Source of the DNA: Jeotgalicoccus nanhaiensis
Lineage (GTDB): Bacteria > Bacillota > Bacilli > Staphylococcales > Salinicoccaceae
DNA length: 64,000 nt
NCBI GenBank assembly: GCA_004570955.1
Contig: SPPL01000003.1
Coordinates: 248,001 to 312,000, forward strand
Direction of reading: 5' to 3'
Part shown: piece by piece, positions 1 through 9,175 of the stretch
How positions within the stretch are numbered: the stretch's first letter is position 1
Layout of the letters: each line of letters opens with the position of its first letter
Made by a program: the position numbers and the translations under genes
Notes under the pieces: generated by a model
Seen by the model: only the letters and a program-made list of their open reading frames with translations
The model's database searches: none
Told to the model about the DNA's origin: nothing

Positions 1-528
1 GATTGTTACGCTGTCGACACCGTTCATTTGTATAATTTCCTGTTTTAAGCTTTCAACGTCTCCTCTGACTGCTTCCAGATTTTCGAAGGAATCACTATGT
101 ATCTGATAGCTTAAGAGCGGAAAGGCATTTGTGATGGATTCAACTTCCGGCTGGGCAGCATTTTCCGGCAGATCACCGCTGATGCTCTGCACCAGGTTGT
201 TAACATCATTAAGCACATTATCCGGAGTGCTGCCGTCACTGAGAGAAAGCGTAAGTACTGAAACATTATCTTCCGATACGGACGATACATCTTCAATATC
301 TGAGATACTGAACATTTCCGTTTCAATAATGTTTGTAACGTTCTCTTCAATGTCATCTTTATCTGCCCCCGGCCAGGCAGTGATAACATTAATTAAATTC
401 ACTTCTGTTTCCGGAATTTCACGCTGATCGATAGTTAAAAAAGTATACACGCCGACAACCGACACTGTAAAAATTAAAACTATGAACAGCAGGCTTCGTT
501 TTAATAATATATCAGCCAGTTTTTTCAT
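1..528 (-). CDS. RND efflux transporter (AcrB/HAE type), N-terminal part only
   Basis: The gene reads leftward out of the window, so only the first 176 residues are visible. It starts with MKKLADILLKR and one membrane segment at about residues 12-31, followed by the REIPETEV and WPGAD motifs typical of the first periplasmic-type loop of RND pumps. A GGAGGATGCAT ribosome site precedes the ATG. RND proteins export drugs, lipids or other substrates using the proton gradient. In Firmicutes they work without the outer-membrane partner of Gram-negatives. The substrate cannot be inferred from the fragment. Confidence 0.85.
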   Translation of the reverse strand, partial: MKKLADILLKRSLLFIVLIFTVSVVGVYTFLTIDQREIPETEVNLINVITAWPGADKDDIEENVTNIIETEMFSISDIEDVSSVSEDNVSVLTLSLSDGSTPDNVLNDVNNLVQSISGDLPENAAQPEVESITNAFPLLSYQIHSDSFENLEAVRGDVESLKQEIIQMNGVDSVTI

Positions 529-582
529 ATGCATCCTCCATTAAGATAACAAAAAAGTTATGTTCTACTGTCATTATATAGT

Positions 583-617
583 AAAATTACCCGCCAATAA
601 CATTGGCGGGTAATTTT
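583..617 (-). terminator. Hairpin terminator after the DUF6176 gene
   Basis: Twelve-base arms TTACCCGCCAAT and ATTGGCGGGTAA enclose a three-base loop and are flanked by short A and T runs on both sides. It lies directly downstream of the minus-strand DUF6176 gene, between it and the RND gene start. Confidence 0.8.
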
Positions 618-958
618 TATCTAAGTAATTGTCTGAGGTGTTCAGGCAGCATGACTACTTCTGCCTGCATATCTGCAGGGCGGAAAGTTTTATCAATGCA
701 TTCATCCATATATTCAAGATGTTTTTCATCCAGGTGGGTATCGTCAATTTTCTCGCCGTTTTCATCACTCTGGATGCTGTACCAGTATAAGTATTCAACA
801 TCCATAAAGACTTCCCGGAAAATTGTTTCGACGTACATCTTTTCACCTTCAAGGTTTAAAAGAACATCGTCCATATTATCACGCATGTATTCAATCCATT
901 CATCAACTACAGCGCTCTTACCCTCTTTTACTTTGAACTTTGTCAGTTCTGCTCTCAT
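617..958 (-). CDS. DUF6176 family protein
   Basis: A 113-residue soluble, acidic protein with no membrane segment or signal peptide. The pattern FKVKEGKSAVVDEWIEYM, followed by EGEKMYVETIFRE and a YLYWYSIQ strand, matches the small DUF6176 family, which has a ferredoxin-like (dimeric alpha/beta barrel) appearance. No function is established. The start ATG has a GAGGGATG ribosome site close upstream. It is transcribed alone and ends in a strong hairpin. Confidence 0.7.
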   Translation of the reverse strand: MRAELTKFKVKEGKSAVVDEWIEYMRDNMDDVLLNLEGEKMYVETIFREVFMDVEYLYWYSIQSDENGEKIDDTHLDEKHLEYMDECIDKTFRPADMQAEVVMLPEHLRQLLR

Positions 959-1062
959 TTCATCCCTCCTGGTATTTTTAATTTAAACAGCATTCTCATA
1001 TACATTTTATATGAAACTTAACCCGTATGCTATTTTATAAGGTTATTTTATAAAGAAATTTA

Positions 1063-1091
1063 TTGATTTCATCTGCTATACTTTATATAAG
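1063..1091 (+). promoter_or_regulatory. SigA-type promoter for the SulP-Usp pair
   Basis: TTGATT, a 17-base spacer and TATAAG lie 27 bases upstream of the SulP start codon. This is an inference from hexamer match and spacing. Confidence 0.5.
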
Positions 1092-1117
1092 TAATAAATT
1101 TTAGGAGACAAAAATAT

Positions 1118-2569
1118 ATGATAGAAAAGTTTAAAAGAGAATGGCTGACCTCGCCCGGGACGAATATTATGGCGGGAATTGTCGTCGCGCTGGCACTCAT
1201 TCCGGAAGCTATAGCGTTCTCTATAATTGCTGGAGTAGATCCAATGGTCGGGCTTTATGCTTCGTTTCTCATCGCGGTAATTATTTCTTTAGTCGGAGGA
1301 AGGCCGGCGATGATTTCAGCTGCAACGGGTGCAGTTGCATTATTAGTCGTACCGCTTGTCAGAGAATACGGTGTGGAATATTTATTTGCCGCAACGATAC
1401 TGATGGGAATAATACAGATCATTCTCGGGATTTTTAAAGTAGGAAAGCTCTTAAAATTCATTCCGAATTCGGTTATGATCGGCTTCGTCAATGCACTGGC
1501 TATAATGATTTTCATGGCGCAGCTGCAGCATATTTTCGGCATTTCATTTGATACATATATCTATGTAGCGATAACAATTGCGATTCTTTACCTACTGCCG
1601 AAATTTCTCAAAAAAATACCCGCTCCGCTGGTTGCGCTGGTTGTATTAACAGCATGTTATATATTTTTCGGGGCTGAAGTACGCACAGTCGGTGATTTGG
1701 GAGCGATAGAAAAATCATTGCCGAGCTTCATTATACCTGATGTGCCTCTCACTCTCGAAACATTAAAAATTATCTTCCCTTATTCATTATCGATGGCTAT
1801 TGTAGGTCTGGTTGAAAGTCTTCTGACAGCACGCATTGTTGATAATGCAACAGATACGTACAGCAGTAAGAACAAAGAATCACGCGGCCAGGGTATTGCA
1901 AACTTTGTGACTGGTTTTTTTGGCGGCATGGGCGGCTGTGCGATGATTGGACAGTCAGTGATTAACGTTAAATCAGGAGCTACGACGCGTTTATCCACAT
2001 TTACAGCAGGTGTTGTCTTAATGCTGCTCATCATTGTCTTCGGGGATCTGGTCGTGCAAATACCTATGCCGATACTCGCAGGAATTATGGTGGTCGTTAC
2101 TATCAGCACATTTGACTGGAAAACATTTAAGTATATGAAAGCTGCTCCGCGCACGGATGTATTTGTTATGCTGCTTACTGTAGGGATTATTTTAGTTACT
2201 GACAATCTGGCAGTCGGTGTTATTGCAGGAGTATTCTTCAGCGCAATTTTCTTTGCAACAAAGATATCAAAAGTAAAAGTGACTTCTAAATTAACAGAAA
2301 ACCATTACATTTTTCTGTTCGAAGGACAAATATTTTTCGCTTCGATAGATACGATGATTGAACAAATTGAATTTAAGCAATACGATAAGGACATCCGTCT
2401 GGATTTCTCACAGGCGCACCTCTGGGATGATTCCGCAGTAGATGCAATAGATACAATGGTCAGGAAGTTTGAAGATAAAGGAAACACGGTATACGTGGAT
2501 AAATTAAATGCAGACAGCCGAAAAATCGTTAAAGAACTCAGTCAGCTGAATGAACAGCATTTAACTTAG
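1118..2569 (+). CDS. SulP family anion permease with STAS domain
   Basis: A 483-residue membrane protein. Residues 1-380 form the SulP transport core, with many hydrophobic helices and the GLYASF motif near the N terminus. Residues about 385-478 form a cytoplasmic STAS domain ([18 protein letters not shown]). SulP proteins move sulfate, bicarbonate or other anions. Bacterial members encoded next to a universal stress protein, as here, are often bicarbonate or sulfate carriers, but substrate is not decided by sequence. An AGGAGA ribosome site precedes the ATG. The usp gene follows after 17 bases and is probably cotranscribed. Confidence 0.88.
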   Translation: MIEKFKREWLTSPGTNIMAGIVVALALIPEAIAFSIIAGVDPMVGLYASFLIAVIISLVGGRPAMISAATGAVALLVVPLVREYGVEYLFAATILMGIIQIILGIFKVGKLLKFIPNSVMIGFVNALAIMIFMAQLQHIFGISFDTYIYVAITIAILYLLPKFLKKIPAPLVALVVLTACYIFFGAEVRTVGDLGAIEKSLPSFIIPDVPLTLETLKIIFPYSLSMAIVGLVESLLTARIVDNATDTYSSKNKESRGQGIANFVTGFFGGMGGCAMIGQSVINVKSGATTRLSTFTAGVVLMLLIIVFGDLVVQIPMPILAGIMVVVTISTFDWKTFKYMKAAPRTDVFVMLLTVGIILVTDNLAVGVIAGVFFSAIFFATKISKVKVTSKLTENHYIFLFEGQIFFASIDTMIEQIEFKQYDKDIRLDFSQAHLWDDSAVDAIDTMVRKFEDKGNTVYVDKLNADSRKIVKELSQLNEQHLT

Positions 2570-2586
2570 AGAACGGGGGGATTTAA

Positions 2587-2991
2587 ATGTATAAATCGAT
2601 ACTGCTTGCAGCGGACGGATCGAATAACAGTTTCAGGGCCGCAGAAGAAACACTGAATTTCATTAATGAAACTGCAAAGGTTACAATACTGAATGTAATC
2701 CAAATAGAAAAGTCAAAAGATGCAATCCTTCATGGTGAAAATACCATCCAGGAACAAAAAGTGAAACTGTCGGATATTATTGAGTTATACGAAGAAAATA
2801 ACGTTGATTATAACGTTATTTTTGAAAGAGGTATACCTGATGAAACTGTGGTTAAAGTCTCTAACAGCGGAGATTATGGCATTGTAATACTAGGCAATAG
2901 AGGATTAAATGCTTTGCAGGGAATGATGATGGGCAGTGTGAGCTATAAAGTAGCAAAACGGGCCAATATACCGGTGCTTATAGTTAAATAA
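2587..2991 (+). CDS. Universal stress protein (UspA family)
   Basis: A 134-residue protein of normal single-domain Usp length. It begins YKSILLAADGS, the first strand and nucleotide-contact loop, and ends with the ATP-binding signature GNRGLNALQGMMMGSV, in which G-x2-G-x9-G-S is conserved. It is predicted cytosolic and ATP-binding. A GGGGGG-rich ribosome site lies just upstream and the gene follows the SulP permease closely. A strong terminator ends the unit. Usp partners are thought to modulate the adjacent permease, but that is inference. Confidence 0.9.
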   Translation: MYKSILLAADGSNNSFRAAEETLNFINETAKVTILNVIQIEKSKDAILHGENTIQEQKVKLSDIIELYEENNVDYNVIFERGIPDETVVKVSNSGDYGIVILGNRGLNALQGMMMGSVSYKVAKRANIPVLIVK

Positions 2992-2996
2992 AGAGA

Positions 2997-3026
2997 GACG
3001 GATGCATAGAAGCATCCGTCTTTTTT
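2997..3026 (+). terminator. Rho-independent terminator after usp
   Basis: Arms GACGGATGC and GCATCCGTC with a six-base loop are followed by six T residues. Confidence 0.9.
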
Positions 3027-3054
3027 AAAACTTAAAATAGAATTATCTGTAAAT

Positions 3055-3092
3055 TGAAAGCCTTTACATTAAGTGCTCTTATTAGGTAGAAT
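3055..3092 (+). promoter_or_regulatory. Promoter with overlapping cre-like site upstream of aldehyde dehydrogenase
   Basis: TTTACA (3063-3068), an 18-base spacer and TAGAAT (3087-3092) form a plausible promoter. TGAAAGCCTTTACA (3055-3068) matches the CcpA cre consensus TGWAANCGNTNWCA at all but one fixed position and overlaps the -35 hexamer, which would suit catabolite repression. The site is predicted only. Confidence 0.4.
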
Positions 3093-3126
3093 GAAAGTAT
3101 CAAAAACATAATAAGGGGGAAAAGAA

Positions 3127-4647
3127 ATGGTATTTGAATTTCCAAATAAAGAAGGCGCCAAGTATAAGATTAAAACACAATACGAAAACTACATCGGCGG
3201 TGAGTGGACACCGCCTGCAGATGGCGAGTATTTTGAAAACGAGTCTCCGGTAACCGGTGAAGTCGTGTCTAAAGTGCCCCGTTCTAAACAGGAAGATGTC
3301 GATAAAGCAGTTGCTGCAGCACGCGAGGCGCAGAAGTCGTGGGGATTAACATCTGTAACGGAGCGAAGTAATATTCTTTTAAAAATAGCAGACCGTGTAG
3401 AAGAACATCTGGAAGAGCTTGCTGTATTAGAAACCTTTGAAAATGGTAAAGCTGTGCGTGAAACATTAAATGCCGATTTGCCCCTTGTTGTCGACCATTT
3501 CAGATATTTTGCAGGTGTTATCCGCGGACAGGAAGGCGGTATTTCACAAATAGACAACGATACAGTGGCATATCATTATCATGAACCGCTTGGAGTCGTC
3601 GGGCAGATTATTCCATGGAATTTCCCGCTGCTTATGGCAACGTGGAAAATCGCACCTGCTCTTGCAGCCGGCAACTCTATCGTCTTAAAACCTGCAGAAC
3701 AGACGCCGACTACGATACTGCATCTGGCGGAACTGATTGGAGACCTGCTTCCTGCCGGTGTCTTAAATATCGTTAACGGTTTCGGTTCGGAAGCAGGGCA
3801 GTCACTCGCAACACACACCGGCATTAATAAGATTGCCTTTACCGGTGAAACAACGACAGGACGCATCATTATGCAGAATGCAAGTCAGAATATCATTCCT
3901 GTAACGCTGGAACTTGGCGGGAAATCACCAAATATTTTCGCAAAAGATGTTCTGGATGCAGACGATGAATATCTGGACAAAGCAATCGAAGGCCTGGTAA
4001 TGTTTGCGCTTAATCAGGGAGAAGTGTGTACATGCCCGTCACGTGCGCTTGTTCATGAGGATATCTTTGATGAATTTATGGAACGTGTTATCAAGCGTGT
4101 CGAACAGATTAAAGTCGGTAATCCGCTGGATCCGGATACGATGATGGGCGCTCAGACTTCAAATGAACAGAAAGAAAAAATAGCTTCTTATCTGGATATC
4201 GGTAAAAAAGAAGGCGCAGAAATACTGACAGGCGGAAACTTAAAAGAAGTCGACGGCGATATCGAAAACGGATATTATTTCGAACCGACTATCTTTAAAG
4301 GCCATAATAAGATGCGCATCTTCCAGGAAGAAATTTTTGGGCCGGTACTTGCAGTAGCCACTTACAAAGATGACGATGAAGCAATCGAAATTGCAAACGA
4401 TACACTGTACGGACTTGGCGCAGGCGTATGGACACGCAGCCAGAACAGAGCATATCGTTTAGGACGTGCAATTCAGGCGGGTCGTGTATGGGTAAACACT
4501 TACCATGACTACCCTGCTCACGCAGCATTTGGCGGTTATAAAATGAGTGGTATTGGCCGGGAAAACCATAAGATGATGCTTGGACACTATCAGCAGACTA
4601 AAAACCTGCTGGTCAGCTACAGTGAATCACCAAAAGGATTTTTCTAA
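3127..4647 (+). CDS. Aldehyde dehydrogenase (AcoD/AldB-like, acetaldehyde type)
   Basis: A 506-residue NAD(P)-dependent aldehyde dehydrogenase of full family length. It has the nucleotide-binding region PWNFPLLM, the general base Glu262 in [11 protein letters not shown], and the catalytic cysteine Cys301 in [11 protein letters not shown]. That last motif is characteristic of the AcoD/AldB group, which oxidises acetaldehyde and related short aldehydes to acids. The protein is cytosolic. It is followed with no gap by a DUF779 gene, a pairing often seen for this subgroup. A good ribosome site (AAGGGGG) and a cre-like promoter lie upstream. Confidence 0.9.
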   Translation: MVFEFPNKEGAKYKIKTQYENYIGGEWTPPADGEYFENESPVTGEVVSKVPRSKQEDVDKAVAAAREAQKSWGLTSVTERSNILLKIADRVEEHLEELAVLETFENGKAVRETLNADLPLVVDHFRYFAGVIRGQEGGISQIDNDTVAYHYHEPLGVVGQIIPWNFPLLMATWKIAPALAAGNSIVLKPAEQTPTTILHLAELIGDLLPAGVLNIVNGFGSEAGQSLATHTGINKIAFTGETTTGRIIMQNASQNIIPVTLELGGKSPNIFAKDVLDADDEYLDKAIEGLVMFALNQGEVCTCPSRALVHEDIFDEFMERVIKRVEQIKVGNPLDPDTMMGAQTSNEQKEKIASYLDIGKKEGAEILTGGNLKEVDGDIENGYYFEPTIFKGHNKMRIFQEEIFGPVLAVATYKDDDEAIEIANDTLYGLGAGVWTRSQNRAYRLGRAIQAGRVWVNTYHDYPAHAAFGGYKMSGIGRENHKMMLGHYQQTKNLLVSYSESPKGFF

Positions 4648-4983
4648 TTGGCAGTACTTGAACAAGTCTACGCGACTGATCAGGCCAGATCACTTATTAA
4701 AGAATTAAAAGAAGAACACGGAGACTTAATTTTTCACCAGTCAGGGGGGTGCTGCGACGGTTCCAGTCCGATGTGCCTAAAAGAAGGCATGATGATTATA
4801 GGAGATGTCGACGTGCAGCTTGGTGAAATAGAAGGTGTGCCTTTTTATATGAACCATAAGCAGTATGAATACTGGAAGCATACGCAAATTACGCTTGATG
4901 TTGTTAAAGGCATCGGCGGTATGTTCAGCGTGGAGGGGCCGAGAGGTGTCAGATTCCATATTCGCAGCGCACCGATAGAGTAA
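4648..4983 (+). CDS. DUF779 domain protein, partner of the aldehyde dehydrogenase
   Basis: A 111-residue cytosolic protein with conserved FHQSGGCCDGSSPMC, rich in cysteine, and GPRGVRF, both typical of DUF779. The start is an unusual TTG that directly follows the TAA of the dehydrogenase gene. Its ribosome site (AAAAGGA) lies inside the upstream coding sequence, so translational coupling is likely. The function is unknown. Genomic association suggests it assists or matures the AcoD-type dehydrogenase, but this is inference. The cysteine cluster could bind metal. Confidence 0.85.
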   Translation: MAVLEQVYATDQARSLIKELKEEHGDLIFHQSGGCCDGSSPMCLKEGMMIIGDVDVQLGEIEGVPFYMNHKQYEYWKHTQITLDVVKGIGGMFSVEGPRGVRFHIRSAPIE

Positions 4984-4985
4984 AC

Positions 4986-5018
4986 AAAAACGGTCACTTT
5001 GGTGGCCGTTTTTTTGCT
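4986..5018. terminator. Bidirectional terminator
   Basis: CGGTCAC and GTGGCCG arms with a TTTG loop, flanked by an A run and a T run. It can serve both the aldehyde dehydrogenase operon (plus) and the small membrane peptide gene (minus). Confidence 0.85.
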
Positions 5019-5022
5019 TGTC

Positions 5023-5118
5023 TTATAAAAAGTTAAACGCATTTCCAAACAAACCGGAGAGAAGCAATCCGGCGATTAATCCAAAGATGAATATCAATCC
5101 CCATTTAACCCATTTCAT
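5023..5118 (-). CDS. 31-residue single-span membrane peptide
   Basis: A short reading frame begins MKWVKWGLIFIFG and ends GNAFNFL. Two lysine/tryptophan turns precede one hydrophobic helix of about 20 residues containing GLIAGLLL. A canonical AAGGAG lies 8 bases before the ATG, and the frame ends just before a bidirectional terminator, so it looks like a real monocistronic gene. I do not recognise a family. It could be a membrane-associated regulatory peptide or a toxin-like peptide. No antisense RNA is evident. Confidence 0.6.
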   Translation of the reverse strand: MKWVKWGLIFIFGLIAGLLLSGLFGNAFNFL

Positions 5119-5271
5119 AAAAACAGCTCCTTTTTCTTACATCGTTACTGATATACCCTTTCTTTTCTAGATATACCGATAATTTTAGAACCAATACTTA
5201 GCTTTTTCAGCTGCTTCGTCTTATAATATTACATTGTGTTTTACAGTAACTAAAAATCAGCAGGTGAAGAA

Positions 5272-6612
5272 ATGAAAAGCTCGAAAAGTGATTTTACAAC
5301 CGGTCCTATATTAAAGCCGCTGATTATATTTTCAGCGCCGATTATGCTGGCAAATCTACTGCAGACCAGCTTTCAAATCGTCGACAGTCTCTGGGTTGGA
5401 AATATTCTCGGTGCAGAGGCGCTCGGTGCTGTGGCCATTGCAACAACAATACTGGTCACTATCTTGTCTTTCATCCTTGGATTAAACAATGCGGCCCTGA
5501 CGATTTTATCTCAGCAGCATGGTCGTAAAGATGATGAGGGTCTGAAGCGCTATTTAAATGCTTTTATCGTTATTATGACTGTAATGTCTGTGGTTTTTGC
5601 TGTAATCGGTTATATATTTGCAGAAAGTTTGCTCGGGATTATAGGGACACCGGATGCTATTCTCGATATAGCGGCATCATACCTTCAAATAAGCCTTCTC
5701 GGCATGTTCTTCTTATTTGGCTATAACTTTATTAATACTGTGTTCAGAGCACTTGGAGACAGCAAGACGCCACTTAGAATCGTCTTCCTTGCGGTCATAC
5801 TGAATGCTGTTCTGTCACCGCTCTTTATGATTGTATTTGATCTCGGTATCCAGGGTGCTGCCCTCGCTACAGTGGGTTCACAAGTAATTGCATTTCTGTA
5901 CAGTGCTTATCTCGCAGTAAAACGCAATCTGGTGCCGTTTAAAATACCTTCGTTACCGGCACGTTATGAAGTCGGGCTGATTTTAAAACTGGGTATTCCA
6001 GCCGGACTGCAAATGGGAGTGATTCACGCGGGAATGGCAGCGATATTAAGTGTCGTTACACAGTTTGGTGCAGACAGTGTAGCGGGATTCAGCGCAGCAC
6101 AGCGCCTCGACAGTTTAATTATGCTGCCGGCAATGGCTCTGGGTACGGCAGTGAATGCTATGGCAGGACAAAATATTGGTATTCAGCAATGGTCACGCGT
6201 AAAACAAATCGCACGTTATGCCGCTCTTTATAACTTTGGGTTAATGCTGAGTGTTGCGGCTGTCGTTATTATATTCGCAGAAGCAGGCATCAGAATGTTC
6301 ATCCAGGACGAAGCAGCCGTAGAATTCGGTACGGATTACTTAAGAATTGTCGCGCTGTGCTACCCATTTTTAGGATTAAACTTTGTCTTAAACGGTATTG
6401 TTAGAGCATCAGGAGCGATGTACCAGGTGCTTATACTGAATATTATTTCGTTCTGGATACTTCGTTATCCACTATCTGTCCTGTTTGCTTCCCACTTTGG
6501 AGAAAGCGGAGTCGGGATGGGTATGGGCGTCAGCTTTATAATCAGCAGTATTTTTGCCTACCTTTACTATAAGTTTGGTAATTGGAAAGAAAGAGAACTG
6601 TTTAAAAATTAA
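5272..6612 (+). CDS. MATE family multidrug/cation efflux transporter
   Basis: A 446-residue protein with about twelve hydrophobic segments in two related halves. The N-terminal ILKPLIIFSAPIML and LLQTSFQIVDSLWVG motifs are typical of MATE exporters (Pfam MatE). These proteins exchange Na+ or H+ for drugs or metabolites at the cytoplasmic membrane. An AGGTGAAG ribosome site precedes the ATG. The gene stands alone and ends in a terminator. The substrate cannot be predicted. Confidence 0.88.
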   Translation: MKSSKSDFTTGPILKPLIIFSAPIMLANLLQTSFQIVDSLWVGNILGAEALGAVAIATTILVTILSFILGLNNAALTILSQQHGRKDDEGLKRYLNAFIVIMTVMSVVFAVIGYIFAESLLGIIGTPDAILDIAASYLQISLLGMFFLFGYNFINTVFRALGDSKTPLRIVFLAVILNAVLSPLFMIVFDLGIQGAALATVGSQVIAFLYSAYLAVKRNLVPFKIPSLPARYEVGLILKLGIPAGLQMGVIHAGMAAILSVVTQFGADSVAGFSAAQRLDSLIMLPAMALGTAVNAMAGQNIGIQQWSRVKQIARYAALYNFGLMLSVAAVVIIFAEAGIRMFIQDEAAVEFGTDYLRIVALCYPFLGLNFVLNGIVRASGAMYQVLILNIISFWILRYPLSVLFASHFGESGVGMGMGVSFIISSIFAYLYYKFGNWKERELFKN

Positions 6613-6627
6613 TAATTGTTACTAACC

Positions 6628-6655
6628 GGACTGGAGAAAATTCCAGTCCTTTTTA
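6628..6655 (+). terminator. Terminator after the MATE gene
   Basis: GGACTGGA and TTCCAGTCC arms with a GAAA-type loop, followed by TTTTT. Confidence 0.85.
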
Positions 6656-6723
6656 AATTGTATTCATAATAAATTCAGATTTCCTTCTTATACTTAACTT
6701 ATAGATATGAAAGGAGATTATAT

Positions 6724-7560
6724 ATGATAGATATTCAAAAATTATCTGTGTCTTATAAAAAACAGCAAACATTAAAAGATTTAACTTACAATTTTAAAGC
6801 TGGACAAATATACGGTTTACTTGGTCCAAATGGTTCTGGGAAAACAACACTGTTTAAAGCCATTTTAAATCTTGTTCCTTACTCAGGTTCAGTTACCACA
6901 TTAAAGAAAAGTACTATTGGCCATTTAATAGAATACCCTGGTTTTTACGCAAATCTTACATGTCAGGAAAATTTATGTCTTCATGCTTCTTATATAAATT
7001 TATTTGATTTAGATTTCAGTCATATGTTTAATAAGTTCAATCTGAGTGAGGAGAAAGAAAAGAAATTTAAAAATTTGTCATTAGGCATGAAGCAGCGATT
7101 AGGTTTAATACGTGCCATGATGAATAATCCTGATATTATTCTTCTGGATGAACCAACAAATGGTCTTGATCCTATAGGGATTAAAGATATGAGAGAAATA
7201 ATTACCAGAGAAATTAAGTCTGCTGAAAGAACTGCTGTGATTTCCAGTCATATGCTGCATGAACTTAAAGCTTTTGCAGACACTCTTATACTCATTAAAG
7301 ACGGTGTGCTCATAGGTCATCTTTTTAATTCTCGTGCCCCTTACGGATTAGTTTCTGTCAATTTTATAGAAAAAACTGATACAGAATTCAAAAAACAGTT
7401 CCAGCATCCGGTTAATATCCTTAAGACAGATATCGATTTTAAGATATATGGGAATTATGAAGAATTATCCGCATTCTATTCAAACTGCGAGAGGCATAGT
7501 CTCGAGTCTCTATATGTGACTGTGATGAATCTGAACATACAAGGAATGAAGTTACTATGA
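6724..7560 (+). CDS. ABC transporter ATP-binding protein, BcrA/lantibiotic-immunity type
   Basis: A 278-residue ATPase with Walker A GPNGSGKT at residues 34-41, signature LSLGMKQR and Walker B IILLDEPTNGLDP. The last 80 residues form a C-terminal extension like that of BcrA and lantibiotic-immunity ATPases. AAAGGAG precedes the ATG. It overlaps the permease gene by four bases (ATGA). With the permease, small membrane protein and two-component system downstream, it likely expels or detaches a membrane-active peptide. Codon use is AT-richer than in the flanking genes, which suggests later acquisition. Confidence 0.85.
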   Translation: MIDIQKLSVSYKKQQTLKDLTYNFKAGQIYGLLGPNGSGKTTLFKAILNLVPYSGSVTTLKKSTIGHLIEYPGFYANLTCQENLCLHASYINLFDLDFSHMFNKFNLSEEKEKKFKNLSLGMKQRLGLIRAMMNNPDIILLDEPTNGLDPIGIKDMREIITREIKSAERTAVISSHMLHELKAFADTLILIKDGVLIGHLFNSRAPYGLVSVNFIEKTDTEFKKQFQHPVNILKTDIDFKIYGNYEELSAFYSNCERHSLESLYVTVMNLNIQGMKLL

Positions 7561-8285
7561 TTCAATATATAAAAAATGAATTTTATAAAATCAGATATGA
7601 GAAATTTATGGTTTATATCACAATATTGAGCTTAGTACCCTTCATGATGAACGGGATAAATTTTTATATAAATGATGATAATTTAAGTTTAAAGAACGGT
7701 TTTTATTTTAGATTATACAACCAGTACTTAATGCTTTTGCCAATTATCACAAGTGTCATTGCTGCATCAATATTTTATATGGAATATACTAATCGGACTT
7801 TGTTAACATGGCTGTCATACGATAAGAATAAATTTAAACTTTTCAACTCAAAAGTGCTGGCCTTCCTGCTGATTTCACTTCAACTTATGTTAGTTAATTT
7901 ATTTATAATTATAATTTTTTATGCTTTTAACAATGCAGGATTACTGACACTTGGAAGAATTTCATTATCATTTATATCACTGAATATTTTTATCATTGTA
8001 AGTGTAGGCGCCCTCACACTGTTCATTATTAATATAACAAAAAATATTATTATTTCTTTTACTGCAGGCATAGTGTTTACGATTATTTCAATGATTTTAA
8101 TAGCAGCGCCATTCTCCTACCTGCTGCCCGCAACTTTAGGCTATAGAATTGGTCATTTACTTTTAGATAGCAGCTTTTATTATGATAAACCGTTGATTCA
8201 TACACTAACGGGTTTTCTGATTACAGTTATAACAACTTTATCCCTTTACTTTTTAGCTTATAAAAAATTTAAAATACATGAATAG
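7557..8285 (+). CDS. ABC-2 type permease
   Basis: A 242-residue protein with about six membrane segments and the N-terminal pattern NEFYKIRYEKFMVYI, followed by IFYMEYTNRTLLTWL, which is typical of BcrB/lantibiotic-immunity permeases. It overlaps the ATPase stop codon (ATGA), so the two are translationally coupled and form one exporter. The substrate is unknown. Composition is notably AT-rich. Confidence 0.82.
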   Translation: MIQYIKNEFYKIRYEKFMVYITILSLVPFMMNGINFYINDDNLSLKNGFYFRLYNQYLMLLPIITSVIAASIFYMEYTNRTLLTWLSYDKNKFKLFNSKVLAFLLISLQLMLVNLFIIIIFYAFNNAGLLTLGRISLSFISLNIFIIVSVGALTLFIINITKNIIISFTAGIVFTIISMILIAAPFSYLLPATLGYRIGHLLLDSSFYYDKPLIHTLTGFLITVITTLSLYFLAYKKFKIHE

Positions 8286-8297
8286 AGGTTGATAAAT

Positions 8298-8486
8298 ATG
8301 GAAACATTAATTACGATATTAGGTATTTTAATGGTGGTGTCAGCGTTAGCTTCACTGAGTTTAATAGCTCTGGAAATAATCACTAAAAGTCCTGAAAATA
8401 GAAGTTTCAGATTAGCCAATATCTCTGGTCTAACCGCTTTTTTATGTTTAATTGTATTTCTAGTTTTGATAAACTTTCTTGTATAA
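8298..8486 (+). CDS. Small two-span membrane protein of the ABC/two-component cluster
   Basis: A 62-residue protein starting METLITILG with two hydrophobic helices (about 4-26 and 42-61) joined by a charged loop containing KSPENRSFR. The chosen ATG is 9 bases after AGAGG. An in-frame TTG three codons earlier sits on the ribosome site and is less likely. I do not recognise a family. Its place between an exporter and a two-component system recalls small membrane accessories such as VraH of staphylococcal peptide-resistance systems, but no homology is claimed. Confidence 0.65.
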   Translation: METLITILGILMVVSALASLSLIALEIITKSPENRSFRLANISGLTAFLCLIVFLVLINFLV

Positions 8487-8509
8487 ATGAGAGGACTGGG
8501 GATTGATGT

Positions 8510-9175
8510 ATGAAAAATTATAATATTCTAATCGTTGAAGATGATATCAGCTCTGCCAAAAATTTAAGTAAAATTCTTGAAGCTGAAGGTGCCAATGTGT
8601 ATTTAAATCCTACCGGTGAAAATGTATTAGAAGATCTTGCAAACATACACATTATCCTTCTCGATATTATGCTGCCGTTTGACGATGGACTGTCCATTAG
8701 TGAGTATATTAATCAGCACGTTGATATTCCTATCATTTTTTTGACTGCAAGAAATGATATAGACAGTAAAATAGTCGGACTGCGTTCGGGCGACGATTAT
8801 GTTACTAAACCATTTCATCCCCTCGAACTCATTTCCCGAATTGAGAATATAGCAGAAAGATTTTACAAGAAAGAGCCTGTAACTCTGTTTGGACTCACAG
8901 TATCTCCGGAGCATTTCGAAATATACGACAGCAATCTAAATTTAATTACTTTAACGAGAACGGAAAATCGTTTGTTTTTTTACCTTTTTGCTAATATAAA
9001 TAAGACTTTGACCAAATCGCAAATTCTTGAATATGTTTGGCCGGATGGAGATGCTTTTGATAATACGCTCAATGTATATATCAAGAAAATCAGGTATAAA
9101 ATCGGAGATGAAAATAACAAGATTATTACTACAATTCATGGTATTGGATACAGGATGAATTATCATGAAAAATAG
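8510..9175 (+). CDS. OmpR-family response regulator
   Basis: A 221-residue protein. Its receiver domain (about 1-115) carries the acidic pocket Glu10-Asp11-Asp12, phospho-acceptor Asp52 (LLDIMLP) and Lys100 (TKPF). A winged-helix output domain follows (about 130-220), ending IHGIGYRM. It overlaps the sensor-kinase gene by 11 bases. It probably activates the preceding ABC genes in response to a cell-envelope-active peptide. That role is inferred from context. Confidence 0.88.
   Translation: MKNYNILIVEDDISSAKNLSKILEAEGANVYLNPTGENVLEDLANIHIILLDIMLPFDDGLSISEYINQHVDIPIIFLTARNDIDSKIVGLRSGDDYVTKPFHPLELISRIENIAERFYKKEPVTLFGLTVSPEHFEIYDSNLNLITLTRTENRLFFYLFANINKTLTKSQILEYVWPDGDAFDNTLNVYIKKIRYKIGDENNKIITTIHGIGYRMNYHEK

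Noticed and set aside
131-427. 98-residue plus-strand frame
   Set aside because: It is the antisense shadow of the RND transporter gene, whose protein motifs are convincing.
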